DNA of 64,000 nucleotides, taken from Streptomyces caniscabiei. GTDB lineage: Bacteria; Actinomycetota; Actinomycetes; Streptomycetales; Streptomycetaceae. The number at the start of each line of letters is the position of its first letter. The stretch's first letter is position 1. A program made the translations under genes and the position numbers. Below the pieces are notes generated by a model. The model did no database searches and had not been told where the DNA came from. It saw only the letters and a program-made list of their open reading frames with translations. The stretch is from NCBI RefSeq assembly GCF_014930365.1, contig NZ_JABXWI010000022.1, forward strand, positions 1 through 64,000, in the 5' to 3' direction. Below are positions 26,364 through 34,819 of the stretch, one piece after another.

Positions 26364-26391
26364 ACCCTAACGCGGTGGCTCCGCCGGTGAA
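26364..26391 (-). promoter_or_regulatory. Candidate clpP1 promoter
   Basis: On the minus strand TTCACC (-35, complement of 26386-26391) and TAGGGT (-10, complement of 26364-26369) are 16 bp apart. The -35 element lies 17 bp from the candidate ClgR box on its upstream side. Confidence 0.45.
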
Positions 26392-26407
26392 TCCCGCAGA
26401 GGGAACT

Positions 26408-26424
26408 GTTCGCTGTCAGCGCAT
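26408..26424. promoter_or_regulatory. Candidate ClgR operator of clpP1clpP2
   Basis: GTTCGC-TGTCA-GCG fits the reported Streptomyces ClgR box (GTTCGC, five bases, GCG). It sits just upstream of the proposed -35 box, which is the position expected for an activator. Confidence 0.55.
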
Positions 26425-26470
26425 GCGCTCCGCTGGCTGAGCGGGTGCGTTGTGGCCCCCGGCCCGGACA

Positions 26471-26585
26471 GGGGCGCGGGGAACTGCGCGGCCCGCCACG
26501 AACAAGCCGCACTCGCCGATGCACCTGGCGTGGCAGACGCGTCCGCGGCTCGTACGTGGCTGGTCGCGCAGTTCCCCGCGCCCCT
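26471..26585. repeat. Inverted pair of the dispersed repeat (copies 2 and 3)
   Basis: Copy 2 (26471-26494, reverse orientation, ggggcgcggggaactgcgcg) faces copy 3 (26557-26585, tggctggtcgcgcagttccc). The arms could pair over more than 20 bp around a 60-bp spacer. The pair lies between tig and clpP1 and is likely to block read-through. Confidence 0.7.
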
Positions 26586-26594
26586 CGGGTAGGC

Positions 26595-26634
26595 CGACGG
26601 GCCCCTGGGTCACAAGTGATCCAGGGGCCCGTCG
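26595..26634 (-). terminator. tig terminator
   Basis: CGACGGGCCCCTGG (26595-26608) and CCAGGGGCCCGTCG (26621-26634) are perfectly complementary, with further TCAC/GTGA pairing inside. It lies 20 bp after the tig stop. Confidence 0.8.
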
Positions 26635-26654
26635 TCAGGCGATCAGCGGAGCGA

Positions 26655-28049
26655 TCAGGCCTCGGGGGCCTTCTCCTCGGCCTCGGCGGAGCCCTCGGTC
26701 TCCTCGGGGGCCTCGGCGGAGCCCTCGGTCTCCTCCTCGTCGTCGTCCAGGTCGACGATCTCGCCGTTGGTGTCCTTGACCGTGGAGGACTCGACGACCA
26801 GGGCCAGGGCCTTGCCGCGGGCGACCTCGCCGACCAGGAGCTGGACCTGGTTGTTCTGGACGACGGCCTGGGCGAACTGGTCCGGGGACATGCCGGAGGA
26901 GGCCGCGCGGCGCATGAGGTGCTCGGTGAGCTCCTCCTGGTTGACGTTCAGCTTCTCCTTGGAGACCAGCTCGTCGAGGACGAACTGGGTCTTGATGCCC
27001 TTGACGGCCGCTTCCTTGGTCTCGGCGTCGAACTCCTCGACCGTCTTGCCCTGGATCTCGAGGTACTTCTCGAGGTCGAGGCCCATCTGGCCGAGCTGGT
27101 GGTGCTCCAGGTTGTGCTTGCGGGTGTTGATCTCGTCCTCGAGGAGCTTCTCGGGGACGGGCACCTCGACGAGCTCCAGCAGCTTCTCCAGGACGCGCTC
27201 CTGGGCCTGCGTGGCCTGGTCGTACTGCTTCATGTTCTCCAGGCGCTTGCGGCTGTCTGCGCGCAGCTCCTCGAGGGTGTCGAACTCCGAGGCGAGCTGG
27301 GCGAACTCGTCGTCCAGGGCCGGGAGTTCACGGGCGGCGACCTGGGACACCTTGACGGTGACCTCGGCCTCCTTGCCGGCCGCCGAGCCGCCCTTGAGCT
27401 CGGAGGTGAAGGTGGTCTCGCCACCGGCCTCCAGGCCCTTCACGGCGTCGTCGATGCCGTCCAGGAGCTCGCCGGAGCCGATGGTGTACGAGACACCCTC
27501 GGCGACGCCGTCCTCCAGGATCTCGCCGTCGACCTTGGCCTCCAGGTCGAGCGTCACGACGTCGCCGTCCTCGGCGGCACGCTCGACCGGGGAGGTGGAG
27601 GCGAAGCGCTCGCGGAGCTGCTCGACCGCCTTCTCGACGTCCTCCTCGGTGACCTCGACGGCGTCGACCTCGACCTCGATGCCGGAGTAGTCCGGGATCT
27701 CGATGGTCGGACGGACGTCGACCTCGGCGGTGAAGTTCAGCGTCTCGCCGTCCTTCAGCTCCGTGATGTCGACCTCGGGCTGGCCCAGGACGTTGAGCTC
27801 GGCCTCGTTGACCGCATCGGTGTAGAACTTCGGGAGCGCGTCGTTGACCGCCTCCTCCAGGACCGCACCGCGGCCGAACCGCTGGTCGATGACGCGGGCC
27901 GGGATCTTGCCCTTGCGGAAGCCCTTCACCGTGACCTGCTGGTTGATCTTCTTGTACGCCGCGTCGAGGCTGTCCTTGAGCTCCTCGAAGGGCACCTCGA
28001 TGCTGAGCCGAACCCGGGTCGGGTTCAGGGTCTCCACGGCGCTCTTCAC
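26655..28049 (-). CDS. tig: Trigger factor
   Basis: This 464-residue protein starts with GTG 28049 (KSAVETLNPTRVRLSIEVPF), behind AAGGAGA. The frame upstream to 28199 is not family-like. It has the ribosome-binding N-domain with the signature region FRKGKIPARVIDQRFG, the FKBP-type PPIase domain (DGDVVTLDLEAKVDGE onward), and the helical chaperone domain. The C-terminus is an acidic tail containing two copies of ETEGSAEA. It is a peptidyl-prolyl isomerase and chaperone for nascent chains on the ribosome. It lies upstream of the clp genes on the same strand. Confidence 0.96.
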   Translation of the reverse strand: MKSAVETLNPTRVRLSIEVPFEELKDSLDAAYKKINQQVTVKGFRKGKIPARVIDQRFGRGAVLEEAVNDALPKFYTDAVNEAELNVLGQPEVDITELKDGETLNFTAEVDVRPTIEIPDYSGIEVEVDAVEVTEEDVEKAVEQLRERFASTSPVERAAEDGDVVTLDLEAKVDGEILEDGVAEGVSYTIGSGELLDGIDDAVKGLEAGGETTFTSELKGGSAAGKEAEVTVKVSQVAARELPALDDEFAQLASEFDTLEELRADSRKRLENMKQYDQATQAQERVLEKLLELVEVPVPEKLLEDEINTRKHNLEHHQLGQMGLDLEKYLEIQGKTVEEFDAETKEAAVKGIKTQFVLDELVSKEKLNVNQEELTEHLMRRAASSGMSPDQFAQAVVQNNQVQLLVGEVARGKALALVVESSTVKDTNGEIVDLDDDEEETEGSAEAPEETEGSAEAEEKAPEA

Positions 28050-28177
28050 GGTTCGGTCTCCTTGGGGGCTGACTTCTTGGGGTTCTGCCGGATGTCCCCC
28101 GCCGGTGCGGCGGGGCTTCAGCGGATTAGCGGCCCTTGAGAGACGTGAGAGTGCAGACACACGGGCGCGCAGCTTGC

Positions 28178-28206
28178 ATAGTAACCGCAGGCGGTACACG
28201 CCCCAA
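28178..28206 (-). promoter_or_regulatory. Candidate tig promoter
   Basis: On the minus strand TTGGGG (-35, complement of 28201-28206) is followed after 17 bp by TACTAT (-10, complement of 28178-28183). It lies about 130 bp upstream of the tig start codon. Confidence 0.45.
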
Positions 28207-28247
28207 AAGGTGACCTTGCCGGTGGCGGGCGCGCCCTACCGGCGCGG

Positions 28248-28324
28248 TGGTCGGGGTGGCGGGATTTGAACCCACGGCCTTCCGCTCCCAAAGCGGACGC
28301 GCTACCAAGCTGCGCCACACCCCG
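28248..28324 (-). tRNA. tRNA-Pro (anticodon TGG)
   Basis: This is a 77-nt cloverleaf on the minus strand. The 7-bp acceptor stem CGGGGTG pairs with CACCCCG. The D arm is GCGC AGCTTGGTA GCGC, the anticodon stem-loop is TCCGC TTTGGGA GCGGA, and the T arm is GTGGG TTCAAAT CCCGC. Discriminator A is followed by an encoded CCA. Confidence 0.95.
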
Positions 28325-28512
28325 TCTGGTGCGACACGTAGGGTACATGCCCGCAGGCCATACGGTTGCCGGATTTACCGAGTGCGCGGGCGCGCGCGAC
28401 GGCGGGCGCGGGAGCCGCAGGGGGGCGCGACCGGAAGGGGTGTGCGGCCGGGGCGCCCGACCCGCTACGATGCCTTCAGTGCCGCGGTCCTCCGACCTGC
28501 GGCGCGTGCTGT

Positions 28513-28586
28513 GCGGGCGTAGCTCAATGGTAGAGCCCTAGTCTTCCAAACTAGCTACGCGGGTTCGATTCCCGTCGCCCGCTCCA
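28513..28586 (+). tRNA. tRNA-Gly (anticodon TCC)
   Basis: This is a 74-nt cloverleaf. The acceptor stem GCGGGCG pairs with CGCCCGC. The D arm is GCTC/GAGC, the anticodon stem-loop is CTAGT CTTCCAA ACTAG, and the T arm is CGGGT TCGATTC CCGTC (last pair mismatched). The discriminator is T and CCA is encoded. Confidence 0.95.
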
Positions 28587-28590
28587 ATGG

Positions 28591-28640
28591 CCTCCGGCCC
28601 GGTTTCGAGGGAGATCCTCGGATCGGGCCGGAGGTTTTTT
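28591..28640 (+). terminator. tRNA-Gly terminator
   Basis: CCTCCGGCCCG (28591-28601) and CGGGCCGGAGG (28624-28634) form a perfect 11-bp stem followed by TTTTTT. It is one of the few intrinsic terminators here with a full U-run. Confidence 0.9.
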
Positions 28641-28715
28641 GTCGCTTCTGGGTGGTGTCGCCCCCGGTTCGTGGCGGCGACCCTCACCCGATCACCGTGC
28701 GTGATCGGGCGGTCG

Positions 28716-28910
28716 CTAGAACTGGATCGAGTTGATCGTGTCCGCTATCGAGTTCAGGAAGCGTTGGATGTCGTCGGCCATGCCCGTCGAGGCGAGGAAG
28801 AAGCCGAAGAGGATGGCGACGACGGCCGGGCCGGCCTTGATCGTCCCTCCTCGCATCAGAACCACCAGGATGATCCCCAGCAAGAGGACCACTGACAGCG
28901 AAATGGCCAC
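28716..28910 (-). CDS. Small hydrophobic membrane protein
   Basis: This 64-residue protein is read from GTG 28910 (AISLSVVLLLGIILVVLM), which follows a GAGGG sequence. Two hydrophobic segments (about 4-19 and 28-42) are joined by RGGTIKAGP, and the tail ends ADDIQRFLNSIADTINSIQF. Similar very short proteins with this KAGPAVVAILFGFFLA pattern are widespread in Streptomyces and have no known role. The frame is open up to 29162, but the upstream part has no family-like sequence, so the short form is preferred. Confidence 0.65.
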   Translation of the reverse strand: MAISLSVVLLLGIILVVLMRGGTIKAGPAVVAILFGFFLASTGMADDIQRFLNSIADTINSIQF

Positions 28911-29489
28911 ACAGATCACACCCTCGGTCGGTCCGCACTCCCGGCCCGGGGCGCCGACCCCACGCGCACCCCGCCAGAACCATCGTGCCACCAACCAGGC
29001 CGTCATATGCAGGGGCTGAGGCAACGTCGGCCACGGCACCGCACCCGCGTCACCCCCGCCCCCGGCCAACGGGTCGGCCTCGGAAGTGAATTCGGGGTGA
29101 TCGTTTCCGTGCACACACAACCTGAGCGCAGGGAATTCGAATTGTTGCCACAGACACATCAACGGGCCTGCCCAGTACAGTAATTAACCGGACATTTCAC
29201 CTGAATCGCCTGCGCTCGTTATGCACCATTTAGTCGGGATGAATGCGGACAGATCGTCGCATGCCATGTGCCTTGAGGTGTACGGACGGTGATGTTCTGC
29301 CTGAGGCACACTTCACCGAATCCTGGGTATCCGTGAGTGACACGTACCCCTCAATACAGGATTCACGTCGGTGGTTTTACGAAATCGCACAGACAACGCT
29401 AGGGTGCCTCAGATGTTCACCGCTGCCTCGTCCCCCGCTTGCGCAGCGAGTGCTCGGGCCGTCCCCCGGAGTCCCCGGCGGGAGGGTCT
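28911..29489. other. Gene-free region with nested inverted repeats
   Basis: No convincing gene lies in these 580 bases, which are locally more AT-rich than the flanks. Around 29301-29412, CTGAGGCAC (29301-29309) pairs with GTGCCTCAG (29404-29412). Inside it, GAATCCTG (29318-29325) pairs with CAGGATTC (29357-29364), with GGTA/TACC and CGTG/CACG pairs further in. This could be a structured leader of the acyltransferase gene 78 bp downstream. Confidence 0.4.
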
Positions 29490-30692
29490 GTGACGAACTC
29501 GCTGCGACCGCACGACCGGTCCAGGGCGCCGCTCCCGCCGGCACAGTCACCACAGTCGCCGGCCGACGGAGTGCCGAGTCCGCGCTCGCTGAAGTCCTCG
29601 TCCCCGAACCCGACGCCGGGTGGTGCCTCCCCCGAGGCCAGACCGGCCAAACAACGTGACGCGTTCTTCGACAACGCCAAGTACCTCGCCATCGTGCTCG
29701 TCGCGATGGGGCACGCGTGGGAGCCGCTGACCGACCACAGCCGCGCCGCCGAGGCGCTGTACATGTTCGTGTACACGTTCCACATGCCGGCGTTCATCAT
29801 CATCTCCGGCTACTTCTCGCGCAGTTTCGACATGCGCGCCGACCGGCTCCGCCGGCTGATCACCGGTATCGCCGTGCCGTACGTGCTCTTCGAGATCGCG
29901 TACTCCTTCTTCAAGCGATACGGCAACGACGATCCCTCGCACCCGATCAGCCTGCTCGACCCGTGGTACCTCACCTGGTTCCTGATCGCGCTGTTCGTGT
30001 GGCGGCTGACGACCCCGCTGTGGAAGGTGGTGCGCTGGCCGATCCCGGTGGCGCTCGGCATCGCGGCGCTCGCCTCCGTCTCGCCCGACATCGGCGACGA
30101 CCTGGACCTGCAACGCGTCCTGCAGTTCCTGCCGTTCTTCGTCGTCGGCCTCTTCATGAAGCCCGCCCACTTCCAGTTCATGCGGCGTCGTGAGGTGCGG
30201 ATGCTGTCCGTGCCGGTGGCGGCCACGGCGCTGGCGCTGGCCTACTGGGTCGGGCCGCACATGAACTCGGCGTGGTTCTACCACCGCGACAGCGCGCAGG
30301 AGCTGGGTGCGCCGTGGTGGGCCGGGGTCGTCATGACCTTCGCGCTGTTCGGCTGCTCCATGGTGCTGACCACCTGCTTCTTCGCCTGGGTGCCCCGGCG
30401 GAAGATGTGGTTCACCGTGCTGGGCGCGGGCACGCTGTACGGCTACCTGCTGCACGGGTTCCTCGCGAAGGGCTCGCGCTTCTGGGACTGGTACGACACC
30501 AACGCGTGGGTGTACCAGCCGCTCGGCGAACTGTTCGCCACCTTCTTCGCGGCGGCCGTCATCACCGTGCTGTGCACCCCTCCGGTGCAGCGGATGTTCC
30601 GGTTCGCCATGGAGCCCAAGATGGAGTGGGCGTTCAAGCGGGACGCCGCCGAACTGGCCCGGGAGCGCGGGAAGGTCGGCGCCAAGGGCTAG
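29490..30692 (+). CDS. Membrane acyltransferase (acyltransferase 3 / fucose 4-O-acetylase-like)
   Basis: This 400-residue protein starts with GTG 29490 behind GGGAGGG. A Ser/Pro-rich cytoplasmic N-terminus of about 55 residues precedes RDAFFDNAKYLAIVLVAMGH, the usual first helix of the family, with the catalytic-type His. About ten hydrophobic segments follow, including FHMPAFIIISGYFSRSF, which has the family's conserved Arg after the helix. The family transfers O-acyl groups to surface sugars or lipids. The substrate here is unknown. The gene stands alone, convergent with the HD-domain gene. Confidence 0.88.
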   Translation: MTNSLRPHDRSRAPLPPAQSPQSPADGVPSPRSLKSSSPNPTPGGASPEARPAKQRDAFFDNAKYLAIVLVAMGHAWEPLTDHSRAAEALYMFVYTFHMPAFIIISGYFSRSFDMRADRLRRLITGIAVPYVLFEIAYSFFKRYGNDDPSHPISLLDPWYLTWFLIALFVWRLTTPLWKVVRWPIPVALGIAALASVSPDIGDDLDLQRVLQFLPFFVVGLFMKPAHFQFMRRREVRMLSVPVAATALALAYWVGPHMNSAWFYHRDSAQELGAPWWAGVVMTFALFGCSMVLTTCFFAWVPRRKMWFTVLGAGTLYGYLLHGFLAKGSRFWDWYDTNAWVYQPLGELFATFFAAAVITVLCTPPVQRMFRFAMEPKMEWAFKRDAAELARERGKVGAKG

Positions 30693-30707
30693 CCCCCCGG
30701 GGCAGCG

Positions 30708-31184
30708 TCACCCCACCTCCTCGGTCGCCGGTTCGTCCGGCAGGCCGAGGAGGTTTCGCATGTGGGCGTACTTCGCGGTCAGGCGGGTGCGGGTGGGGGC
30801 GTCGAGGGCGGCCAGGCGGGTGGGGTTCGCGTTGTGCGCGAGGTCGGACTGTTTGACCAGGAGGGCGCCGGGGGTCGCGAGGATGCGGGCGGCGTAGGCC
30901 TCCGGGGGTTCGCCGGGGTGTTTGGTGAGGGCCAGGACGATGGACTTCGTGCGGGGGCTGAGGGGGGCGTGCGTCAGCCATTCCTCGGTGAGGGCGTCGT
31001 CCTCGACGGCGTCGTGCAGCCAGGCTGCGGCGATCTGGTCCTCGTCGCCGCCTCTTGCTCTGACGCCGTTCGCCACGGCCTGGAGGTGTTCGGTGTAGGG
31101 GTGGCCGGCCTTGTCGGTCTGGGCGGCGTGGGCGGTTCTTGCGAGGGTCTCCACTTCGGGGAGGGAGAGGAGGGTTGGGGGCAT
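30708..31184 (-). CDS. HD-domain phosphohydrolase, SpoT/MESH1-like
   Basis: This 158-residue protein has the HD motif AAWLHDAVEDD (about 53-63), a preceding His (YTEHLQAVANGV) and the later KQSDLAHNA, which together fit the metal-binding set of single-domain (p)ppGpp hydrolase-like HD proteins. No synthetase domain is present. Its job may be hydrolysis of ppGpp or another nucleotide (family inference). It ends 15 bp from the convergent acyltransferase stop. Confidence 0.8.
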   Translation of the reverse strand: MPPTLLSLPEVETLARTAHAAQTDKAGHPYTEHLQAVANGVRARGGDEDQIAAAWLHDAVEDDALTEEWLTHAPLSPRTKSIVLALTKHPGEPPEAYAARILATPGALLVKQSDLAHNANPTRLAALDAPTRTRLTAKYAHMRNLLGLPDEPATEEVG

Positions 31185-31270
31185 GGGGGTGGCTCCTGTG
31201 CGTGGGTGGTTGAGCGCCTTGCGGGAGGGGAGGGATGGGTTCGTGGGCGAGTGCGGGTCGGTTGTGGATG

Positions 31271-31293
31271 CTCGCGCAGTTCCCCGCGCCCCT
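31271..31293 (+). repeat. Dispersed intergenic repeat, copy 4
   Basis: This is a shortened core, ctcgcgcagttccccgcgcc followed by cct, between the HD-domain gene and the SpoIIE-type phosphatase gene. Confidence 0.7.
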
Positions 31294-31332
31294 TCAGGGC
31301 GCGCAGGTCCCAGTAGCTTTCAGGGGAGGGAG

Positions 31333-32505
31333 TCACCTTGTTGTCGTGGGGGCTTCCCGGCAGATCAGCAGGAGGGCCCTGTCGTCGTTCACGTCCTTGG
31401 CGACCGCTTCGATGAGGTGCCAGGCGGCGCCGTGGAAGCCGCCGGCGACATAGCGGTCGGCCTCGCCCGTGAGGCGGTCGATGCCTTCGACGATGTCGCG
31501 GTCGGAGGTCTCGACGAGGCCGTCGGTGAAGAGCATCAGGACGTCGCCGGGGCGCAGGGAGCCCTTCACGGGGTCGAACTGGGCGCCGTCGTAGACACCG
31601 AGGAGAGGGCCCTCGGCGGCCTTCTCCTCCCAGCGGCCCGTGCCCGCGCTGAGCTGGAGGCCCGGGGGGTGGCCGGCGGAGAAGAGTTCGTAGTCGCCGG
31701 AGTCGAGGTCGAGGACGAGGTGGATGGAGGTCGCGAAGCCCTCGTCCCAGTCCTGGCGCAGGAGGTAGCCGTTGGCCGCCGGGAGGAACGCGTGCGGGGG
31801 GAGCGATCCGAGCAGGCCGCCGAACGCGCCGGAGAGGAGCAGGGCCCGGGAGCCCGCGTCCATGCCCTTGCCGGAGACGTCGGTGAGGACGACTTCGAGG
31901 GTGCGGCCGCCGTTCGTCCGGGCGGCCACGACGAAGTCGCCCGAGAACGACTGGCCGCCCGCCGGGCGCAGGGCCATCTCGCGGTGCCAGCCGGCCGGCA
32001 GCTGCGGCAGCTTGCTCTGCACCCGGATGCGTTCACGCAGGTCGAAGAGCATGGTGCCGCCACGTCGCCAGGGAACGCCGACGCGGCTGCGGAACTGGGC
32101 GATGAGAAGGCCGAAGAAGCCGCAGGCGGCGACCACCAGCACTATGCCGGGCGTCACCCGGGCCGGGCCCTCGGTGTAGGGGCCGAGCCGTACGGACTCC
32201 ACGATCAGGGCCGTCGCGGCGGCGGCGTAGAGGCCGAGGAGGCTGGCGGGGCGCAGCAGCAGGCCGCCCGCGACGATGGGCAGGACGAGGACGGCCGGTG
32301 AGAACCAGACCTCGTTGATCATCGTGAAGCAGGCGATCAGCGGGATCATCAGCAGCAGACCGGCCAGGGCGATCCAGTCGGAGCCGTCACCGCGGAAGTA
32401 GTCGACGGCGGATTTGCGCACGCCGGTGCGGGCCCGGTGAACCAGCTTCTTCATCCGGGCCGTGAGCGTATCGGCCGCCGCGCGCCGCTCTCGTCCTGCT
32501 GCCAT
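31333..32505 (-). CDS. SpoIIE/PP2C-type protein serine phosphatase, membrane-bound
   Basis: This 390-residue protein has a basic N-terminus and about four membrane helices between residues 45 and 140 (IALAGLLLMIPLIACFTMI, VLVLPIVAGGLLL, IVLVVAACGFFGLL). The SpoIIE phosphatase domain follows, with GDFVVAARTNGGRTLEVVLTDVSGKGMDAG, FSAGHPPGLQL and LFTDGLVETSDRD carrying the metal-binding Asp residues. Such phosphatases dephosphorylate anti-sigma-factor antagonists in Streptomyces stress and development pathways. No kinase or antagonist gene lies nearby, so the partner is unknown. Confidence 0.92.
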   Translation of the reverse strand: MAAGRERRAAADTLTARMKKLVHRARTGVRKSAVDYFRGDGSDWIALAGLLLMIPLIACFTMINEVWFSPAVLVLPIVAGGLLLRPASLLGLYAAAATALIVESVRLGPYTEGPARVTPGIVLVVAACGFFGLLIAQFRSRVGVPWRRGGTMLFDLRERIRVQSKLPQLPAGWHREMALRPAGGQSFSGDFVVAARTNGGRTLEVVLTDVSGKGMDAGSRALLLSGAFGGLLGSLPPHAFLPAANGYLLRQDWDEGFATSIHLVLDLDSGDYELFSAGHPPGLQLSAGTGRWEEKAAEGPLLGVYDGAQFDPVKGSLRPGDVLMLFTDGLVETSDRDIVEGIDRLTGEADRYVAGGFHGAAWHLIEAVAKDVNDDRALLLICREAPTTTR

Positions 32506-32730
32506 TGTTCGGGACCTTATCCATCGGACCAGCCCCTGTGCACAGGAGGTCCTACTTGTCCCCCTTCCGAGGGCCGGTTCACGACGAATCTCACACAGAT
32601 CTCACACCGGAACGCGTGCTACGGCCCCCGTGCGCCCTCCGTGCGGCACCTGGGAAGGATCCCACGTCGAACGCCGACGCGCGGGGGAAATTCGTTCGCT
32701 CGTACCGGATTGCCCTGCTAGGCATGGCGT

Positions 32731-33978
32731 ATGACGACTGAGCTGCGGGCGCTGCGCAAGGAAGACTGGAACGTCTGGTACGACAACCTCCTCCGCGCCT
32801 TCGGCGGTGACACCGAACCCGCCGAGGAACGGGAGTTGTGGCAGGCGCTGACTGCGTACGACCGCTCGATCGGTGTGTGGGACGGCGACCAATGCGTGGG
32901 TACGGCCGGGGCGTTCGACTTCCGGCTCACGGTGCCCGGGGGCGCCGTCGTCCCGGCGGCGGGCGTCACGATGGTCGGCGTCGCGGCCACGCACCGGCGG
33001 CGCGGGGTGCTGACGTCCATGATGCGGCGGCAGTTGGACGACATCCGCTCCTGGGGCGAGCCGCTGGCCGTGCTGACCGCGTCCGAGCCGGTGATCTACG
33101 GCCGGTTCGGTTACGGCCTGGCCACGCAGCGTGTCTCGGCCGACATCGACACCACCCGCGTCCGGCTGTCCGTGCCGCCCGGCACGGACGACGTACGGCT
33201 GCGGTACGCGGATCCCGCCGAGGTGCTCGACGTGTGCGAGGCGGTGTACGCGCGTCTCGTGCCCGAGCGGCCGGGGATGCTGGAGCGGCGGCCCGGCTGG
33301 GAGCGGGTGGAACTGCTCGACACGGACCACCACCGGAGCGGGGCCTCGCCACTTCAGTGCGTGGTGGCGGAACGGGCCGGGGACGGGGGCGGCTTCGAGG
33401 TCGTGGGGTACGCCCGCTTCCGGATCAAGTCCGACTGGGGGCAGGCCGGGCCGGAGGGGGTCGTCCGGTTGAGCTCGCTGGAGGCCGTGGATCCCGCGGC
33501 GCGGGCCGCGCTGTGGCGGTTCCTCTTCGACATCGATCTGACGGGGTGCGTGGCCGCCTCGCGGCTGGCGACGGACGAGCCGGTGCTGCACCTGGTGTCG
33601 GACGTCCGCCGGTGCGGGCTGCGGGTCAGGGACGATCTCCACCTGCGGCTGGTCGAGGTGGGTGCCGCGCTCCGGGTGCGGACCTATCAGGCGCCGCTGG
33701 ACGTCGTGTTCGAGGTCGAGGACGCCTTCTGCCCCTGGAACGAGGGGCGTTGGCGGCTCACGGGCGACGCCAAGGGTGCGACCTGCGAGCGGACCGCCGA
33801 CGCCGCCGATCTCTCCCTCTCCGTAAGGGAGTTGGGGTCGGCCTATCTGGGCGGGGTGAGTCTCGCGTCCCTGGCCGCGGCCGGGCGGGTGCGGGAACTG
33901 CGGGAGGGGGCACTGGCGGAGGCGTCCACGGCGTTCCTGTCGGCGGGGCTCGCGCCCTGGCTGCCGCACGGGTTCTGA
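32731..33978 (+). CDS. Eis-like GNAT family N-acetyltransferase
   Basis: This 415-residue protein has the acetyl-CoA-binding segment VTMVGVAATHRRRGVLTSMM (about 89-108), the Eis-typical SEPVIYGRFGYGLAT, and the C-terminal sterol-carrier-like domain that ends at the free carboxylate GF typical of Eis enzymes. Eis proteins acetylate amines on drugs or proteins. No ribosome-binding site precedes the ATG, but TAGGCA at 32719-32724 could be a -10 box placing transcription start at or near the ATG, so the mRNA may be leaderless (inference). Confidence 0.88.
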   Translation: MTTELRALRKEDWNVWYDNLLRAFGGDTEPAEERELWQALTAYDRSIGVWDGDQCVGTAGAFDFRLTVPGGAVVPAAGVTMVGVAATHRRRGVLTSMMRRQLDDIRSWGEPLAVLTASEPVIYGRFGYGLATQRVSADIDTTRVRLSVPPGTDDVRLRYADPAEVLDVCEAVYARLVPERPGMLERRPGWERVELLDTDHHRSGASPLQCVVAERAGDGGGFEVVGYARFRIKSDWGQAGPEGVVRLSSLEAVDPAARAALWRFLFDIDLTGCVAASRLATDEPVLHLVSDVRRCGLRVRDDLHLRLVEVGAALRVRTYQAPLDVVFEVEDAFCPWNEGRWRLTGDAKGATCERTADAADLSLSVRELGSAYLGGVSLASLAAAGRVRELREGALAEASTAFLSAGLAPWLPHGF

Positions 33979-33994
33979 CGGGGGCCGGACCGGC

Positions 33995-34819
33995 TCACCG
34001 TTCTTGGCAGGACGGGCACCAGAAGAGGTTGCGGGCGGCGAGATCGGCGGTGCGGATCTCGCCGCCACAGATGTGACAGGGCAGGGTGGCCCTGCGGTAC
34101 ACGTACACCTCGCCGCCGTGGTCGTCGACGCGGGGCGGGCGGCCCATCGCCTCCGGGAGGTGTTCGGGGCGGACCGTGTCGATGCGGTTGTGGCGGACGC
34201 CCTCGCGCATCAGGGCGACGAGGTCGGCCCAGATCGCGTCCCACTCCGCCGGGGTGATGTCCCGGCCCGCGCGGTACGGGTCGATGCCGTGCCGGAAGAG
34301 GACCTCCGCGCGGTAGACGTTGCCGACGCCCGCGATCACCTTCTGGTCCAGGAGGAGCGCGGCGATCGTCGTACGGCTGCGGGAGATCCGGGCGTAGGCG
34401 CGTGCCGGGTCGGCGTCGGGGCGGAGCGGGTCGGGGCCGAGGCGGGCGTGCACGGCCTGCTTCTCGGCGTCCGTGATCAGGGCGCAGGTCGTGGGGCCCC
34501 TCAGGTCCATGTACGAGGTGTCGTTGCGCAGCCGGAGGCGGACGGTGTCCGTGGGCGGGGGCGCGGGGGCAGGGCCGAAGGTCACCTTGCCGAAGAGGCC
34601 GAGGTGGATGTGGACGCGTTCCTCGGCGGCCGGGTCGCCGAAGTGCAGGAAGAGGTGCTTGCCGTGGGCCTCGGCGGTGTGGAGGGGGGTGCCGGTGAGG
34701 AGGGCGGCCGCGTCGGCGAACTTGCCCTGGGGGCTGGTCACGTGGGTGGGCCGGTCACCGCCGCCGAAGTGGGTCAGGCAGTCCTCGGCGAGGCGGTGGA
34801 TGGTGTGCCCCTCCGGCAC
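33995..34819 (-). CDS. Fpg/Nei family DNA glycosylase
   Basis: This 274-residue protein starts MPEGHTIHRLAEDC. The residue-2 Pro and Glu3 are the catalytic pair of the family. The helix-two-turn-helix region is seen in LLLDQKVIAGVGNVYRAEVLF. The C-terminal zinc finger has CHICGG and CPSC. PEGHTIHR (not PELPEVE) and the overall pattern point to Nei-type (endonuclease VIII) enzymes that excise oxidised pyrimidines. It lies upstream of, and on the same strand as, no obvious repair partner. Confidence 0.92.
   Translation of the reverse strand: MPEGHTIHRLAEDCLTHFGGGDRPTHVTSPQGKFADAAALLTGTPLHTAEAHGKHLFLHFGDPAAEERVHIHLGLFGKVTFGPAPAPPPTDTVRLRLRNDTSYMDLRGPTTCALITDAEKQAVHARLGPDPLRPDADPARAYARISRSRTTIAALLLDQKVIAGVGNVYRAEVLFRHGIDPYRAGRDITPAEWDAIWADLVALMREGVRHNRIDTVRPEHLPEAMGRPPRVDDHGGEVYVYRRATLPCHICGGEIRTADLAARNLFWCPSCQER

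Noticed and set aside
29243..29659. 138-codon plus-strand frame before the acyltransferase
   Set aside because: There is no ribosome-binding site, the composition is unlike coding sequence, and it overlaps the acyltransferase in another frame.
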